64,000 nucleotides of DNA from Frankiales bacterium (GTDB lineage: Bacteria; Actinomycetota; Actinomycetes; Mycobacteriales; Jatrophihabitantaceae). Under the pieces are notes generated by a model. That model was not told the origin of the DNA, made no database searches, and worked only from the letters and a program-made list of their open reading frames with translations. Positions 41,014 to 52,000 of the stretch are shown here, piece by piece (the first letter of the stretch is position 1; the number at the start of each line of letters is the position of its first letter). The stretch covers positions 1-64,000 of the forward strand of contig JAOPUZ010000057.1 in the NCBI GenBank assembly GCA_025966315.1, given 5' to 3'. A program made the translations under genes and the position numbers.

Positions 41014-41490
41014 GTGAGCGACAAGCACCCCAACTGCGTCCGGATCGATGAGCTGTTGGCCGCGGCCGGCATCCCGGGCCGGGTCGTCGTGTACGACGAA
41101 GCCGCCCCCACCGCCGTCGCCGCCGCCGCCCTGGTCGGCTGCGAGGTTGGCGCCATCGTCAACTCACTCATCTTCGCCACCGCCGAGGGTGATCCACTGC
41201 TGGTGCTGACCAGCGGTGCGCACCGGGTCGACACCGGCAAGGTCGCCGCGCTGATCGGCACGGCACGACTTCGGCGGGCCGACCCGGACTTCGTTCGCCG
41301 GCACACCTCGCAGGTCATCGGCGGCGTGTCACCGGTAGGCCATCCCACCCCGATCCGGACGCTGGTGGACGAGGAGCTACGGGCATTCCCGGAGCTGTGG
41401 GCCGCCGGTGGCATTCCGCACGCGGTGTTCCCGATCAGCTACCCGGACCTCGTGCGACTGACTCAAGGCACACCGGCCGTGGTGGCCTGA
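41014..41490 (+). CDS. YbaK/EbsC (prolyl-tRNA editing-like) domain protein
   Basis: A 158-residue YbaK-fold protein, related to free-standing editing domains that deacylate mischarged tRNA. Family stretches include VVYDEAAPTAVAAAALVGCE, AIVNSLIFATAEGDPLLVLTSG, and the C-terminal GGVSPVGHPTPIRTLVDEEL with the conserved G-x-S-P. I start at GTG 41014, only 29 bp from the divergent gene. An upstream ATG at 40993 adds seven residues. The tRNA substrate is not inferable. Confidence 0.85.
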   Translation: MSDKHPNCVRIDELLAAAGIPGRVVVYDEAAPTAVAAAALVGCEVGAIVNSLIFATAEGDPLLVLTSGAHRVDTGKVAALIGTARLRRADPDFVRRHTSQVIGGVSPVGHPTPIRTLVDEELRAFPELWAAGGIPHAVFPISYPDLVRLTQGTPAVVA

Positions 41491-41529
41491 TTTCGGCGCG
41501 CAACCGGCCCGATGGCCTAACCTGCTCGG

Positions 41530-42144
41530 GTGGAGCACGGAAGCCGCACCAGCCGGCAGCAGACGCCGGTGATGATCATCGACGTGCCGCCGTTCGACCT
41601 GCCGTCGCGACTGGACGAAGCGATGGCCATCTATGTAGCCGCCATGAATTATCACCCCGGCAGCGGCCGGCAACGCGCCGATCACGTGCTGCGGCACATG
41701 GAGCTGCAAGCATTCCGGTTCCGGATCGCCCTCGATGCCGACGGCCGGATGCTCGGCTTCGGCTACGGCTACACCAGCCTTCCCGGACAGTGGTGGCACG
41801 ACCTGGTCCGCAAGGCGGTCGGTCGTGGCTACGGCGAGTGGCTCGATTCCGCGTTCGAACTGTCCGAACTTCATGTGCTGCCGGCCGAACAGGGCCGCGC
41901 CGTGGGCGAGCGAATCCTGCGATCACTGGCCGAGGGCTTACCGCATCACACCATGCTGCTGTCCACGCCCGAGGGCGATAACCGGGCCTGGCGGTTGTAC
42001 CGGCGGCTGGGCTTCGTAGATCTGGCCCGGCATCACCTGTTCCCGGGCGATCATCGTCCGTTCGGCGTGCTCGGCGCGCGGTTGCCATTCGCCGGATCCG
42101 GCGATGTGGACGAATCGGATCCGCTCGGACTCGGACTGCGCTGA
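41530..42144 (+). CDS. GNAT family N-acetyltransferase
   Basis: A 204-residue acetyltransferase. The acetyl-CoA-binding motif is partly recognisable in LHVLPAEQGRAVGERILRSL and the terminal strand in NRAWRLYRRLGFVDLARH. The aromatic stretch MLGFGYGYTSLPGQWWHDLV is characteristic of an actinobacterial subgroup found near metF. The start is GTG 41530; an ATG at 41572 (MIIDVPPFDLP) is an alternative. The substrate is unknown. From memory, a GNAT gene (Rv2170) lies in the comparable place in M. tuberculosis. Confidence 0.85.
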   Translation: MEHGSRTSRQQTPVMIIDVPPFDLPSRLDEAMAIYVAAMNYHPGSGRQRADHVLRHMELQAFRFRIALDADGRMLGFGYGYTSLPGQWWHDLVRKAVGRGYGEWLDSAFELSELHVLPAEQGRAVGERILRSLAEGLPHHTMLLSTPEGDNRAWRLYRRLGFVDLARHHLFPGDHRPFGVLGARLPFAGSGDVDESDPLGLGLR

Positions 42145-42183
42145 GACCAGCAGCTCGGTGGCTGGCCATACCGGTCGGCTCGC

Positions 42184-43074
42184 TCAGCCGGCCTGGGCTG
42201 CGCTCGATACCAGGTTCGCCCACACCTCGCGGGTCGCTTTGGACCGGTTGAACGTGATGAAGTGGATGCCCGGGACACCCTCGGTGATCAGCCGCGCGGC
42301 CAGCTCGGAAGCCGACTCGATGCCCAGCGCCCGTACCGCCGCCGGATCCTCGGCAATCGCGGCGAAGCGCGCGCCCAGTGCGGCTGGGAAGGGCGCACCC
42401 GACAGTTGCTCGGCGCGATTGATGGTGGCGATCCGGGTCACCGGCATCAGACCGGCCAGGATCGGGATATTGCCGCCCGCGGCGACGACTCGGTCCCGCA
42501 GCCGCAGATAATCGTCAGCCTCGAAGAACATCTGGGTGATCGCATAGTCCGCACCACGGCGGCATTTCTCCACAAACCAGCTGGTGTCGTCCTCGATCGT
42601 GACCGATCGCGGGTGCTTGTACGGGAAGGCGGCCACCCCGACACTGAAGTCTCCGTGCGCGCGCACGAGCTCGACCAGGTCGGCGGCGTAGTGCAGGCCC
42701 TCGGCGTGCGCCACCCAATCGCCCATCGGGTCACCCGGCGGGTCGCCGCGCAGCGCGAGCACATTGGTGATGCCTGCGTCGGCGAACCGCCCGATGATCG
42801 ATCGCAGTTCGGCAATCGAATGGTTGACCGCGGTCAGATGCGCGACCGGCAACAGCGTGGTGTCGCTGGCAATGTGCTCAGTGATCTCGATGGTGTGATC
42901 ACGAGTCGCGCCGCCGGCCCCGTAGGTGACGGACACGAAATCGGGTTGCAGGGACTCCAGTTCCCGGATGGTCTGCCACAGGATGCGGTCATCGGCCGGC
43001 GTGCGGGGTGGAAAGAACTCGAACGAGAACGTGGTCTTGTTCGCAGCGAATCGATCGCGAACGGAGCGGGCCAT
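42184..43074 (-). CDS. metF: 5,10-methylenetetrahydrofolate reductase
   Basis: Flavin-dependent TIM-barrel enzyme that reduces methylene-THF to methyl-THF for methionine synthesis. The 296-residue protein starts [20 protein letters not shown] followed by FPPRTPADD. It contains [41 protein letters not shown] and [16 protein letters not shown], in family order. It is divergent from the prenyl synthase by 23 bp. B12-dependent methionine synthase would connect it to the nearby cobalamin genes, but that gene is not in the window. Confidence 0.96.
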   Translation of the reverse strand: MARSVRDRFAANKTTFSFEFFPPRTPADDRILWQTIRELESLQPDFVSVTYGAGGATRDHTIEITEHIASDTTLLPVAHLTAVNHSIAELRSIIGRFADAGITNVLALRGDPPGDPMGDWVAHAEGLHYAADLVELVRAHGDFSVGVAAFPYKHPRSVTIEDDTSWFVEKCRRGADYAITQMFFEADDYLRLRDRVVAAGGNIPILAGLMPVTRIATINRAEQLSGAPFPAALGARFAAIAEDPAAVRALGIESASELAARLITEGVPGIHFITFNRSKATREVWANLVSSAAQAG

Positions 43075-43097
43075 GGCACGAGCGTAGTGTCCGCCGG

Positions 43098-44201
43098 GTG
43101 GCGACGGCGGACCAGTCCTTATTCTCCGGCGTGCCGCCGCAGGCGGTGCACCTGGCGTTCGAGGCCGAATTGGCCGCCTTCATCGACCGTCACGACGTCG
43201 AGCTGCTGCAGATCGACAACTCGCTGCGGCTGGTCACCGATGCCGCGCGGCAATCCGTGCTGGCCGGCGGCAAACGACTTCGTCCCACGTTCGCCTACTG
43301 GGGCTGGCGTTGTCTGCTGCCGTCCGGGGCGCCGGGCGAACCACTGTTGATCCGCGCCGCCGCCAGCTTGGAGTTGCTGCACGCCTGCGCGCTCGTGCAC
43401 GACGACGTCGTCGACGGCTCCGACACCAGGCGTGGTCAGCCGGCCGCGCACCGCCAGTTCGCGGCTGGCCACCGGAACGCGGGCTGGCCCGGTGACGCAG
43501 ATTCCTTCGGTGCGGCCGGGGCAATCCTGCTGGGCGACCTGCTGCTTTCCTGGTCGGAGGAGATGTTCGCCGCGGCCATCCGCGGCCTGCCCGAGGCCCC
43601 CGCTGTCGCGGCGACAGCCCAGTTCGACCTGATGCGGACGGAGGTGGTGGCCGGCCAGTTCCTCGACGTCATCGCCCAAGCCCGCGGTGACTTCGATGTC
43701 GCCGAAGCCCGCCGGGTGATCGAGTTCAAAACCAGCCGTTACACCGTGCAGCGGCCGCTGTCCCTCGGCGCCGCGGCGGCTGGCGCCGGCCCCGAGCTGC
43801 TGACCGAACTGGCCCGCTTCGGCCGCGCTCTCGGTGAAGCATTCCAATTGCGGGACGACTTGCTCGGAGTATTCGGTGATCCGGCCCTGACGGGCAAACC
43901 GGCGGGCGACGACCTACGGGAAGGTAAGCGGACCGTGCTGCTCGCGCTGGCGACGCACGCCGCGGACCACTCGCAACGCGCCGTGCTGCAGGACGGCACC
44001 GGCAATCCCAGTCTGGATGCGGCCGGGTTGGATCGCTTACGCGAGGTGCTTGTCGACACCGGAGCCCGGGCCGAGGTCGAGCGGCTCATCGTCGAGAGCG
44101 CCGAGTCGGCCACCGAAATCCTGCGTAACGCCGACATTCGTCCGGACGCCGCCCAAGCGCTGCAAGAGCTGATCAGTGCCGCCGCGCACCGGAGCACATG
44201 A
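43098..44201 (+). CDS. Polyprenyl (probably geranylgeranyl) diphosphate synthase
   Basis: Trans-prenyl synthase that extends allylic diphosphates with IPP. The first Asp-rich motif is [12 protein letters not shown], the second [13 protein letters not shown], with [15 protein letters not shown] and [16 protein letters not shown] between and around them. The residues four and five before the first motif are small (Ala, Cys), which favours C20 or longer products. It leads crtI and crtB and so probably supplies GGPP for carotenoids. In mycobacteria the metF-adjacent orthologue is idsA2. Start GTG 43098 (367 residues); upstream frame overlaps metF. Confidence 0.92.
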   Translation: MATADQSLFSGVPPQAVHLAFEAELAAFIDRHDVELLQIDNSLRLVTDAARQSVLAGGKRLRPTFAYWGWRCLLPSGAPGEPLLIRAAASLELLHACALVHDDVVDGSDTRRGQPAAHRQFAAGHRNAGWPGDADSFGAAGAILLGDLLLSWSEEMFAAAIRGLPEAPAVAATAQFDLMRTEVVAGQFLDVIAQARGDFDVAEARRVIEFKTSRYTVQRPLSLGAAAAGAGPELLTELARFGRALGEAFQLRDDLLGVFGDPALTGKPAGDDLREGKRTVLLALATHAADHSQRAVLQDGTGNPSLDAAGLDRLREVLVDTGARAEVERLIVESAESATEILRNADIRPDAAQALQELISAAAHRST

Positions 44202-44213
44202 CCTTATGAGCGC

Positions 44214-45758
44214 ATGAGCATCGGGCCTATGTCGTCCGAACGCGTCGTCATCATCGGCGCCGGTCTCGGTGGACTGTCGGCGGCCCTGCACCTGGCCGGC
44301 GCCGGCCAGGAGGTGCTGGTGCTCGAGAAGAACGACGAACCGGGCGGGCTGATGGGTAGCTGGCGCCACGACGGCTACCGGTTCGACACCGGTCCCACCG
44401 TACTGACACTGCCGAGTCTGATCGAGGACTGCCTGGCTGCGGTGGGCGAAACGCTCACCGACCGGCTCAGCCTGCGACAGTTGGCACCGGCCTACCTCGC
44501 CCATTTCGCCGACGGCAGCCAGGTCCGCTCGTACGCCGACGAAGATCAGATGGCCGACGAGGTCGGGGCCGTGTTCGGCGCCCGGCACGCCGCCGGTTAC
44601 CGGAAACTGGTCGCCTACCTGGACGAGCTCTACCGTCTGGAGTTCGACCGCTTCATGGATCGCAATCTGGACGGCGTTCGGGACCTGGTCTCGATACAGG
44701 CCCTCGGCTTGGTGCGGATCGGCGGTTTGCGGAGCATGGAAGCCATGACGGCGCGGTTCATCGACGACGATCGGTTGCGCCGGCTGTTCACGTTTCAGGC
44801 GCTGTACGCCGGCGTATCGCCGTCCGCGGCCCGGGCCATCTACGGCGTTATCCCGTATCTGGACTCGGTGTCGGGGGTCTGGTACCCGGTTGGTGGCATG
44901 CATCGAGTCGCCCGCGCCCTGGCCGATGCCGCCGAGGATCACGGTGTCCGGTTCCGGTACGGGACAGCCGCCACTCGCATTGAACTGTTAGGTGGCCGCG
45001 CGCGCGCCGTGCACACCGCGGACGGCCAGCGGATCCGGGCCGACGCGGTCATCTGCAACGTCGACCCGGCGCTGGCCTACCGGGACCTGCTTCCCGCGGA
45101 AGCGACGCCACCGCGGTACCGTCCCGGCCGCCGCATCGGCGCGCCGCGCTATTCACCGTCCGCCTTCGTGTGGCATGTCGGTTCGAACCAGCCGCTGACC
45201 GAGCCGGCCCACCACAGCATCTCCTTCGGCGGGTCCTGGAAGAACACCTTTCGCGAGATCATCAGCGGCGGGCAGCTCATGAGCGATCCCTCGCTGCTCA
45301 TCACGAGCCCGACGGTGACCGATCCTTCGGTGGCTCCGGACGGTCGGCACACCTACTACGTGCTGGCGCCGGCCCCGAACACCGACACCGCGCGGATCGA
45401 CTGGGCCCGCGTCGGCGAGCGATATCGCGATGAGTTGACGCAGGTATTGCAGCGACGCGGCCTCGACCAGCACGGGGCATTATCCAGCGGCATCGAGGTG
45501 AGCCGAGTGATGACGCCGGACGACTGGGCCGCGGCCGGCCAACCGGCCGGCAGCCCGTTCGCGGCCGCGCACACGCTCGGTCAGACCGGCCCGTGGCGTC
45601 ATCCGACCCGCCATCGGTCCATCGACAACCTGCTCTTCTGCGGGGCGGCCGTGCAGCCCGGGGTCGGGGTGCCGACCGTGTTGCTCTCCGGCCGGCTGGC
45701 CGCGGCCAGACTGATCGACGCGCGCGCTAACCGCCCGGCGCGGCATCTGGGACGATGA
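44214..45758 (+). CDS. crtI: CrtI-type phytoene desaturase
   Basis: FAD-dependent carotenoid desaturase. The dinucleotide-binding motif VVIIGAGLGGLSAALHLAGA leads into LEKNDEPGGLMGSW. The middle contains YGVIPYLDSVSGVWYPVGGM. The C-terminal FAD/carotenoid motif is DNLLFCGAAVQPGVGVPTVL. The 514-residue length is typical. Two ATGs (44214 and 44229) are possible starts and neither has a strong ribosome site. It follows the prenyl synthase by 12 bp. The number of desaturation steps and the final product cannot be read from sequence. Confidence 0.92.
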   Translation: MSIGPMSSERVVIIGAGLGGLSAALHLAGAGQEVLVLEKNDEPGGLMGSWRHDGYRFDTGPTVLTLPSLIEDCLAAVGETLTDRLSLRQLAPAYLAHFADGSQVRSYADEDQMADEVGAVFGARHAAGYRKLVAYLDELYRLEFDRFMDRNLDGVRDLVSIQALGLVRIGGLRSMEAMTARFIDDDRLRRLFTFQALYAGVSPSAARAIYGVIPYLDSVSGVWYPVGGMHRVARALADAAEDHGVRFRYGTAATRIELLGGRARAVHTADGQRIRADAVICNVDPALAYRDLLPAEATPPRYRPGRRIGAPRYSPSAFVWHVGSNQPLTEPAHHSISFGGSWKNTFREIISGGQLMSDPSLLITSPTVTDPSVAPDGRHTYYVLAPAPNTDTARIDWARVGERYRDELTQVLQRRGLDQHGALSSGIEVSRVMTPDDWAAAGQPAGSPFAAAHTLGQTGPWRHPTRHRSIDNLLFCGAAVQPGVGVPTVLLSGRLAAARLIDARANRPARHLGR

Positions 45759-45762
45759 ACCG

Positions 45763-47406
45763 ATGACGGGGACGCGCTCAGCCAGTGCGCCAGCTGACGA
45801 GCCGCGGGTTCTGAACTGGTTCGGACGGGCTGCCGAGGGCTGGAGCTTCTCGCGCATCACGCGGGCCGGGCTGATCGCGACCATCCTGATCTCGATCGGC
45901 AGCTACGGCGCCGGGGCATTGCCGGCCAACGACCCGACGCGGCACATACCGGTGGTCGGCCTGCTGCGCCATGGCGCCGTCGGCCTGCATGTGTCGCTGG
46001 CCATGTACTACTTCGGGTTGGTGCTGTTGGTCGGCACCTGGCTGATACTCGGACGGCTACTGCTCACCGGTTCCACCAGCGGCACCGAGGCCATCGGTCG
46101 CGAGGTCATCGCACCGCGGGTATTGCGGCGCACCATGCTGCTATGGATGGCACCGCTGCTGGCGTCCATGCCGCTGGCCAGCATGGACCTGTACAGCTAC
46201 GCCGCGCAGGCCCAGTTGGCCCGGCTCGGCCGGGATCCGTACACGTTCACGCCCGCTGACCTGCCGGGCAAATTCCTGGACAATGTGGCCTGGAAGTGGG
46301 TCGACACGCCGTCTCCGTACGGCCCCCTCTGGGTGACGGTTTCGCGCTGGGTCGCCACGCTGACGGGCGATCACGCCCTGATCAGCGTGCTGGTGTTGCG
46401 GCTGATCCCGTTCGCAGCCATCGTGCTGACCGCCCGGCTGCTGCCCGGGCTGGCCGCCCGGTTCGGCGGCCGCGGGGATCTGACCTTGTGGATTGCCATC
46501 GCCAATCCGCTGGTGCTGGTGCACGGCGTGGGCGGCGGTCACAACGACGCGGTCATGGTGGCGTTCATCGTCGCTGGACTAGCCGTGGTGCTCCGCCCCA
46601 ACGCGAACTGGCGTCATCTGGCCGTCGGTGCCGCGCTGATGTCGCTGTCCGCGGCCGTCAAAGCACCCGGTGCGGTCGCGGTCGCCTTTGTCGTACCGGT
46701 GTATCTGGCTGGTCGTCCCGGCGTCACCACCCGGGACGTCAAGGACTGGCTGCGGGCCTGCGCGGTCGCGGTGGTGGCCGCCGTCCCGGTCTTCGCGCTG
46801 ATCACCTGGATCGTCGGCTACGGAAACGGCTGGACCAAGCAGATCAGCCCCGGCGTCCCGGTGATCAACTTCATGTCGATCCCGACCATGCTTGCGGTGG
46901 CGTATCGGTTGGTGACGGGCGAGCCGCACGCGGGCACGCTGGTCGATCACACCGTGCGGGCGTTCCGGCGCGTCGGCTCGGTGGTGAGCGCCCTGCTGTT
47001 GATCTTCCTGTGGTTCCGCTCAGTCCGCGGCGCGGCGATACAACTGCTGGCCCTCGCCCTGCTGACCGTGGTCATCCTCAGCCCGGCCGTCCAGCCCTGG
47101 TACTTCACGTGGACGCTGACCATCGGGGCGCTGTTCATCGTGGCTCCCCGGCCGCTGTCCTGGATCGCCGCGGCGTCGGTGGCGTTGACGTTGCTGACGC
47201 GCCCAATGGGCTCCAGCCTGGAGATGGCGCCCTACGTCCCGGCCGTCATCGCCGCCGGTCTGGCGTCACGCGCCTTACTGGGTCCGGTGGTGCATCGTCG
47301 CGAAAAGCCGCTGTCCGGAACCATTCAGGACGGCGGCAACGTCACCGTCGCACCGCCCGGCGACGATCTGCTGCCCACCACGGTCGCGGACACCGGACGG
47401 CGATGA
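45763..47406 (+). CDS. mptA: MptA/MptB-type polyprenol-phosphomannose alpha-1,6-mannosyltransferase
   Basis: GT-C membrane glycosyltransferase that uses polyprenyl-phosphomannose to build the mannan backbone of lipomannan in actinobacteria. The 547-residue protein has about 12 membrane helices. The first large loop carries the acidic motif MPLASMDLYSYAAQAQLARL and WVDTPSPYGPLWVTVS. Later loops include PLVLVHGVGGGHNDAVMVAF and SPAVQPWYFTW. Position after the prenyl synthase matches idsA2-mptA of mycobacteria (Rv2173-Rv2174), except that crtI intervenes. Its stop overlaps crtB (ATGA). MptA versus MptB cannot be settled from sequence alone. Confidence 0.88.
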   Translation: MTGTRSASAPADEPRVLNWFGRAAEGWSFSRITRAGLIATILISIGSYGAGALPANDPTRHIPVVGLLRHGAVGLHVSLAMYYFGLVLLVGTWLILGRLLLTGSTSGTEAIGREVIAPRVLRRTMLLWMAPLLASMPLASMDLYSYAAQAQLARLGRDPYTFTPADLPGKFLDNVAWKWVDTPSPYGPLWVTVSRWVATLTGDHALISVLVLRLIPFAAIVLTARLLPGLAARFGGRGDLTLWIAIANPLVLVHGVGGGHNDAVMVAFIVAGLAVVLRPNANWRHLAVGAALMSLSAAVKAPGAVAVAFVVPVYLAGRPGVTTRDVKDWLRACAVAVVAAVPVFALITWIVGYGNGWTKQISPGVPVINFMSIPTMLAVAYRLVTGEPHAGTLVDHTVRAFRRVGSVVSALLLIFLWFRSVRGAAIQLLALALLTVVILSPAVQPWYFTWTLTIGALFIVAPRPLSWIAAASVALTLLTRPMGSSLEMAPYVPAVIAAGLASRALLGPVVHRREKPLSGTIQDGGNVTVAPPGDDLLPTTVADTGRR

Positions 47407-48293
47407 ACTCAGCGGACGGCGATGAGCTCAACCTGGCCGAGGACTACCGAGTGTGCCGGCAACTCAACGCCCGGCACGGAAAGACGTTCTACCTGGCCAC
47501 CGCCCTGTTGCCGCCGGCCAAACGGCCCGGCATCCACGCCCTGTACGGCTTTGCTCGCTACGCCGACGACGTGATCGACCTGCCCGGACCGGGTGAGGAC
47601 CCGGCCACCCGGTTGGCCGAACTCGAATCCGATGTCCGCGCCGCACTGAACGGCGCCCGAGCCGGGACAGCGGTGGTTCGGGCACTGGCCGACACGGTGC
47701 GTCGCTATGACATCTGCCCGCAACTCGTCTACGACTTCCTCGCCGCCATGACCCTGGATCTGAGCGTCACGCGCTATCAGACGTTCGCCGACCTGCGCGG
47801 GTACATGTGGGGCAGCGCGGCGGTCATCGGCGTCCAAGTGCTGCCGATTCTGGGCGTGAGCGGTGACCCGGAGTTGGCCCGCCGAGCCGCCGGGGACCTC
47901 GGGATCGCGTTCCAGCTTACGAACTTCATTCGCGATGTGGCCGAGGATCTGGCCCGGGGCCGGGTGTACCTGCCACTGGACAGCCTGGCTGCCCACGGGG
48001 TGACCGTGGCCGAACTGCACACCGGCACGATGACGCCTGGCATCCGGGCGCTGATCGCGGCCGAGTCGGACCGGGCTCGCGGTTTCTACGATGGCGCCGC
48101 GGTCGGCATCGGTGAGCTGGATCGCGATGCGCAGGATTGCGTGCGCACCGCATCCCGGCTGTACGGCGGCATTTTGGACGAGATCGAGCGCGCCGGCTAC
48201 GACGTGTTCAACCGGCGGGCCCGGGTCGGCCCGGGCCGCCGGTTGCGCATCGGGCTGCCCGCCTACGCCCGCGCGGTTGCCGCCCGCCGGTAA
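47403..48293 (+). CDS. crtB: Phytoene/squalene synthase family protein (CrtB)
   Basis: Head-to-head prenyl synthase, probably condensing two GGPP to phytoene. The 296-residue protein has HGKTFYLATALLPPAKRPGI, the first Asp motif in FARYADDVIDLPG and the second in FQLTNFIRDVAEDLARGRVY. The ATG at 47403 overlaps the mannosyltransferase stop. A frame open from 46296 in the same phase is antisense-like shadow and is not part of the gene. With the GGPP synthase and crtI it makes a minimal C40 carotenoid set; no cyclase or ketolase is seen here. Confidence 0.93.
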   Translation: MNSADGDELNLAEDYRVCRQLNARHGKTFYLATALLPPAKRPGIHALYGFARYADDVIDLPGPGEDPATRLAELESDVRAALNGARAGTAVVRALADTVRRYDICPQLVYDFLAAMTLDLSVTRYQTFADLRGYMWGSAAVIGVQVLPILGVSGDPELARRAAGDLGIAFQLTNFIRDVAEDLARGRVYLPLDSLAAHGVTVAELHTGTMTPGIRALIAAESDRARGFYDGAAVGIGELDRDAQDCVRTASRLYGGILDEIERAGYDVFNRRARVGPGRRLRIGLPAYARAVAARR

Positions 48294-48320
48294 CCGGGCC
48301 CGTTGCTGGGAGCGACATGG

Positions 48321-49040
48321 TCACCGTGCTGGACCACTCCCAGAATCGGCGGTGGCGATCGCGTCCCGGAGCACCGCCTCGAGCATCGCCGGCGTGAGCC
48401 GTCCGGTGAAGGTGTTCTGCTGGCTGACGTGATAGCAGCCCAGCAAAGTCAGCGGCGCCGCGCCGTCCATCGCGGCCAGCTGGTACGTCGCTCCGTGCGC
48501 GAACACGGGCCGGGGCCGCGGCAACACCCAGCCGGCCGCCGCCAGCACCGGCAACAACGCCTGCCAGCCGAAGCCACCGAGCACCACGATCGCGCGCAGC
48601 GTGGGCCGCAACAGGGCCAACTCCTCGGCCAGCCAGGGCCGGCAATTGTCCCGCTCGACCGGTGTCGGCTTGTTGTCCGGCGGCGCGCAGCGCACCGGCG
48701 CGGTGATCCGGACGTCCCGCAGGCTCAGCCCATCACCACGATGGGTCGAGGTCGGCTGGGACGCCAGCCCCACCGCATGCAGGGCCGCGAACAACACGTC
48801 GCCGGATCGGTCACCGGTGAACATCCGCCCCGTCCGGTTGCCGCCGTGCGCGGCCGGCGCCAGCCCGACGATAGCCAGCCGAGCATCCGCCGGACCGATG
48901 CCGGGCACCGGCCGGCCCCAGTAGTCCTGATCGCGGTAGGCCGCCCGCTTCTCCAGCGCAACCCGTTCTCGCCATTCCACCAGCCGCGGGCAGCGCCGGC
49001 AGTCCACCAAGGCGGCATCGAGACGCTCGAGCGCAGTCAC
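48321..49040 (-). CDS. Family 5-type uracil-DNA glycosylase
   Basis: Fe-S uracil-DNA glycosylase of the UDGb (family 5) type for base-excision repair. N-terminal Cys ligands are in [14 protein letters not shown]. The uracil pocket motif is [20 protein letters not shown]. The C-terminal motif is [17 protein letters not shown]. The 239-residue call starts at GTG 49040 with GGGAGG ahead of it inside the cobN stop region. The long upstream open frame overlaps cobN and is rejected. It follows cobN by 5 bp and may be co-transcribed by chance of position. Confidence 0.9.
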   Translation of the reverse strand: MTALERLDAALVDCRRCPRLVEWRERVALEKRAAYRDQDYWGRPVPGIGPADARLAIVGLAPAAHGGNRTGRMFTGDRSGDVLFAALHAVGLASQPTSTHRGDGLSLRDVRITAPVRCAPPDNKPTPVERDNCRPWLAEELALLRPTLRAIVVLGGFGWQALLPVLAAAGWVLPRPRPVFAHGATYQLAAMDGAAPLTLLGCYHVSQQNTFTGRLTPAMLEAVLRDAIATADSGSGPAR

Positions 49041-49045
49041 ACAAG

Positions 49046-52000
49046 CTAGCCTCCCATGCCCTCCACATCGTCCTCGCTGTCGAGGTAGGCCTGTTTCAGT
49101 GCGGCCAGCGTTGCTGGCTCGGGTTGTTGCCACAGTCCCCGGTCGGCCGCCTCGAGCAGCCGCTCGGCGATCCCGTGCAATGCCCACGGATTGGATTCGG
49201 CGAAGAACTTGCGGCGCTGTTCGTCCAGCACGTACGTCTGGGTGAGCGTCTCGTACATCCAATCGGCGACCACGCCGGCCGTCGCGTCGTAGCCGAACAG
49301 ATAGTCGACCGTGGCCGCCAGCTCGAACGCACCTTTGTAGCCGTGGCGTTGCATGGCCGCCAGCCAGCGCGGATTCACCACCCGGGCTCGGAAGATGCGG
49401 GCGGTCTCTTCGGTGAGCGTGCGGGTTCGCACCGCGTCCGGTGTGGTGCTGTCACCGATGTAAGCCTTGGGATCGCGGCCGGTGAGCGCTCGCACGGTGG
49501 CGATCATGCCGCCGTGATACTGGAAGTAGTCGTCGGAATCGGCGATGTCGTGTTCCCGGCTGTCGATGTTCTTGGCCGCGACGGTTATTCGCCGGTAGGC
49601 CGATTCCATCTCGTCGCGAGCCGGCATCCCGTCCACATCGCGGCCGTAGCCAAAGCCACCCCAGGCGGCGTAGACCTCGGCCAGGTCCGCATCCGTACGC
49701 CAGTTTCCGCTTTCCAGCAAAGGCAGAAGTCCCGCTCCGTAGGCGCCGGGCTTGGACCCGAAGATGCGTAACGTGGCCCGCCGGACGTCACCGTGGGACG
49801 CGAGATCGGCCAGCATGTGAGCGCGGACGTAGTTCTGCGCCACCGGCTCGTCGAGGTGAGCGACCAGCTGGACGGCGTCGTCCAGCATCGCCACCACGTG
49901 CGGGAACGCGTCGCGGAAGAAGCCCGAGATCCGTACGGTGACGTCGATCCGGGGCCGGTCGAGCTCGTCCAGCGTAATGACCTCGAGGCCGTTCACCCGG
50001 CGCGAGGCCTCGTCCCAGGTTGGTCGGACACCCAGCAGCGACAGCACTTCGGCCACGTCATCACCGGCGGTGCGCATGGCCGAGGTGCCCCACACCGACA
50101 ACCCGACCGAGGGTGGCCAGTCCCCCGTGTCGGCGCGGTAGCGGGCCAGCAACGAGTCGGCCATCGCCTTGCCGGTGTCGGCCGCGAGCCGGCTCGGGAT
50201 GGCCTTCGGGTCCACGGAGTAGAAGTTCCGCCCGGTCGGCAGCACATTGATCAGGCCGCGTAAGGGTGATCCGCTCGGCCCGGCCGGCACATAGCCGCCG
50301 TCCAGGGCGTGCAGCACATTGGTGAGTTCGTCGACGGTGCCGGCCAGTCTGGGCACGATCTCGTCCGCGGCGAAACGCAGTACCTTCGCGACCGTATCGT
50401 CGGCAACACCGAGAACTTCGAGGCAAACCCGGTCGGCCGCGGCCGGTGACCACGCTGCCGCTTCCATGGCCGCGACCAGCTCATGGGCCTGGGATTCGAC
50501 GCGATCGACGTCCGCGCGCGCTTCGTCGCCGGCCTCGGACAGGCCCAGGGCCTCGCGTAATCCGGGCAACGCCGCGACCTGCCCGCCCCAGAGTTGCCGG
50601 GCCCGCAGCATGGCCAGCACCAGGTTGACGCGAGCCTCACCCATCGGCGCCTGGCCCAGGATGTGCAGTCCGTCGCGGATCTGGACGTCCTTGATCTCGC
50701 ACAACCAGCCGTCGATGTGCAGCACCAATTCGTCGAACTCGGCGTCGTGCGGGCGGTCAGCCAGACCGAGGTCATGATCGAGCTTGGCGGCCTGGATCAG
50801 GGTCCAGATCTGTGCGCGGACGGCGGGCAACTTCGGCGGATCGAGAGCGGCGATGGCAGCATGCTCGTCGAGCAGCTGTTCGAGCCGGTTGATATCGCCG
50901 TAACTTTCGGCGCGAGCCATCGGCGGGATCAGGTGATCGACCAGGGTGGCGTGGGCGCGCCGTTTGGCCTGCGTCCCCTCGCCCGGGTCGTTGACCAGGA
51001 ACGGGTAGATCAGCGGTAGGTCACCGATCGCGGCGTCGGTGCCGCAGCCGGCCGACATCCCGGCGCTCTTGCCAGGCAGCCATTCCAGGTTGCCGTGCTT
51101 TCCGACGTGCACCACCGCGTGCGCACCGAATTCGGCGGCCAGCCAACGATAGGCAGCGAGGTAATGGTGGCTGGGCGGCAGGTCCGGGTCGTGATAGATC
51201 GCGACCGGGTTCTCACCGAAGCCGCGCGGCGGCTGCACGAGTACGACGACGTTGCCCGCCCGCAGGCCCGCCAGCACGATCTCACCGTCCGGGTCATGAC
51301 TGCGGTCGACGAACAGTTGGCCCGGCGGCTCGCCCCAGGCCGTCGTCATCTGCGTCCGCAGCGATTCGGGCAGCGTGTCGAAGTAGGCGCGGTAGGCCGC
51401 GGCTGGGATGCGGATCGGATTACCGGACAGCTGCTCCTCGGTGAGCCAGTCCTGGTCCTGACCGCCCGCCGCGATGAGCGCATGGATGAGGGCATCCCCG
51501 TCCTGCGCCCGCACCCCCGGCAAGGCGGCCGGCCCGTCCACCGGCCCGATGTCGTAACCGGCCGTGCCCATGGCGGCCAGCAACCGCACCACGCTGGCCG
51601 GCGTATCCAGGCCGACCGCGTTACCGATCCGGGAATGCTTGGTGGGATAGGCGGATAGCATGACGGCCACCCGTCGCTCGGCGGCGGGAGTGTGCCGCAG
51701 GATTGCGTGCCGGTAGGCGATTCCGGCCACCCGGGCGGCGCGCTCCGGGTCGGCGACGTAGACGGTCAGTCCGTCCTGGTCCGTCTCTTTGAACGAGAAC
51801 GGGACCGTGATCAGCCGGCCGTCGAACTCCGGGACCGCGACCTGGGTGGCGGCATCCAGCGGCGACAGGCCCTCGTCGCTGGCGGCCCATTGCTGCCGGG
51901 AACTGGTCAGGCACAGTCCTTGCAGGATGGGCACATCCAGCTCGGCCAGCGCACCGATGTCCCACGCGTCATCGTCACCGCCGGCCGAGGCGGTGGCCGG

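Noticed and set aside
46296-47402. Upstream extension of crtB across the mannosyltransferase gene
   Set aside because: The frame is open only because of base composition. crtB begins at the ATG overlapping the mannosyltransferase stop and the extension has no homology.
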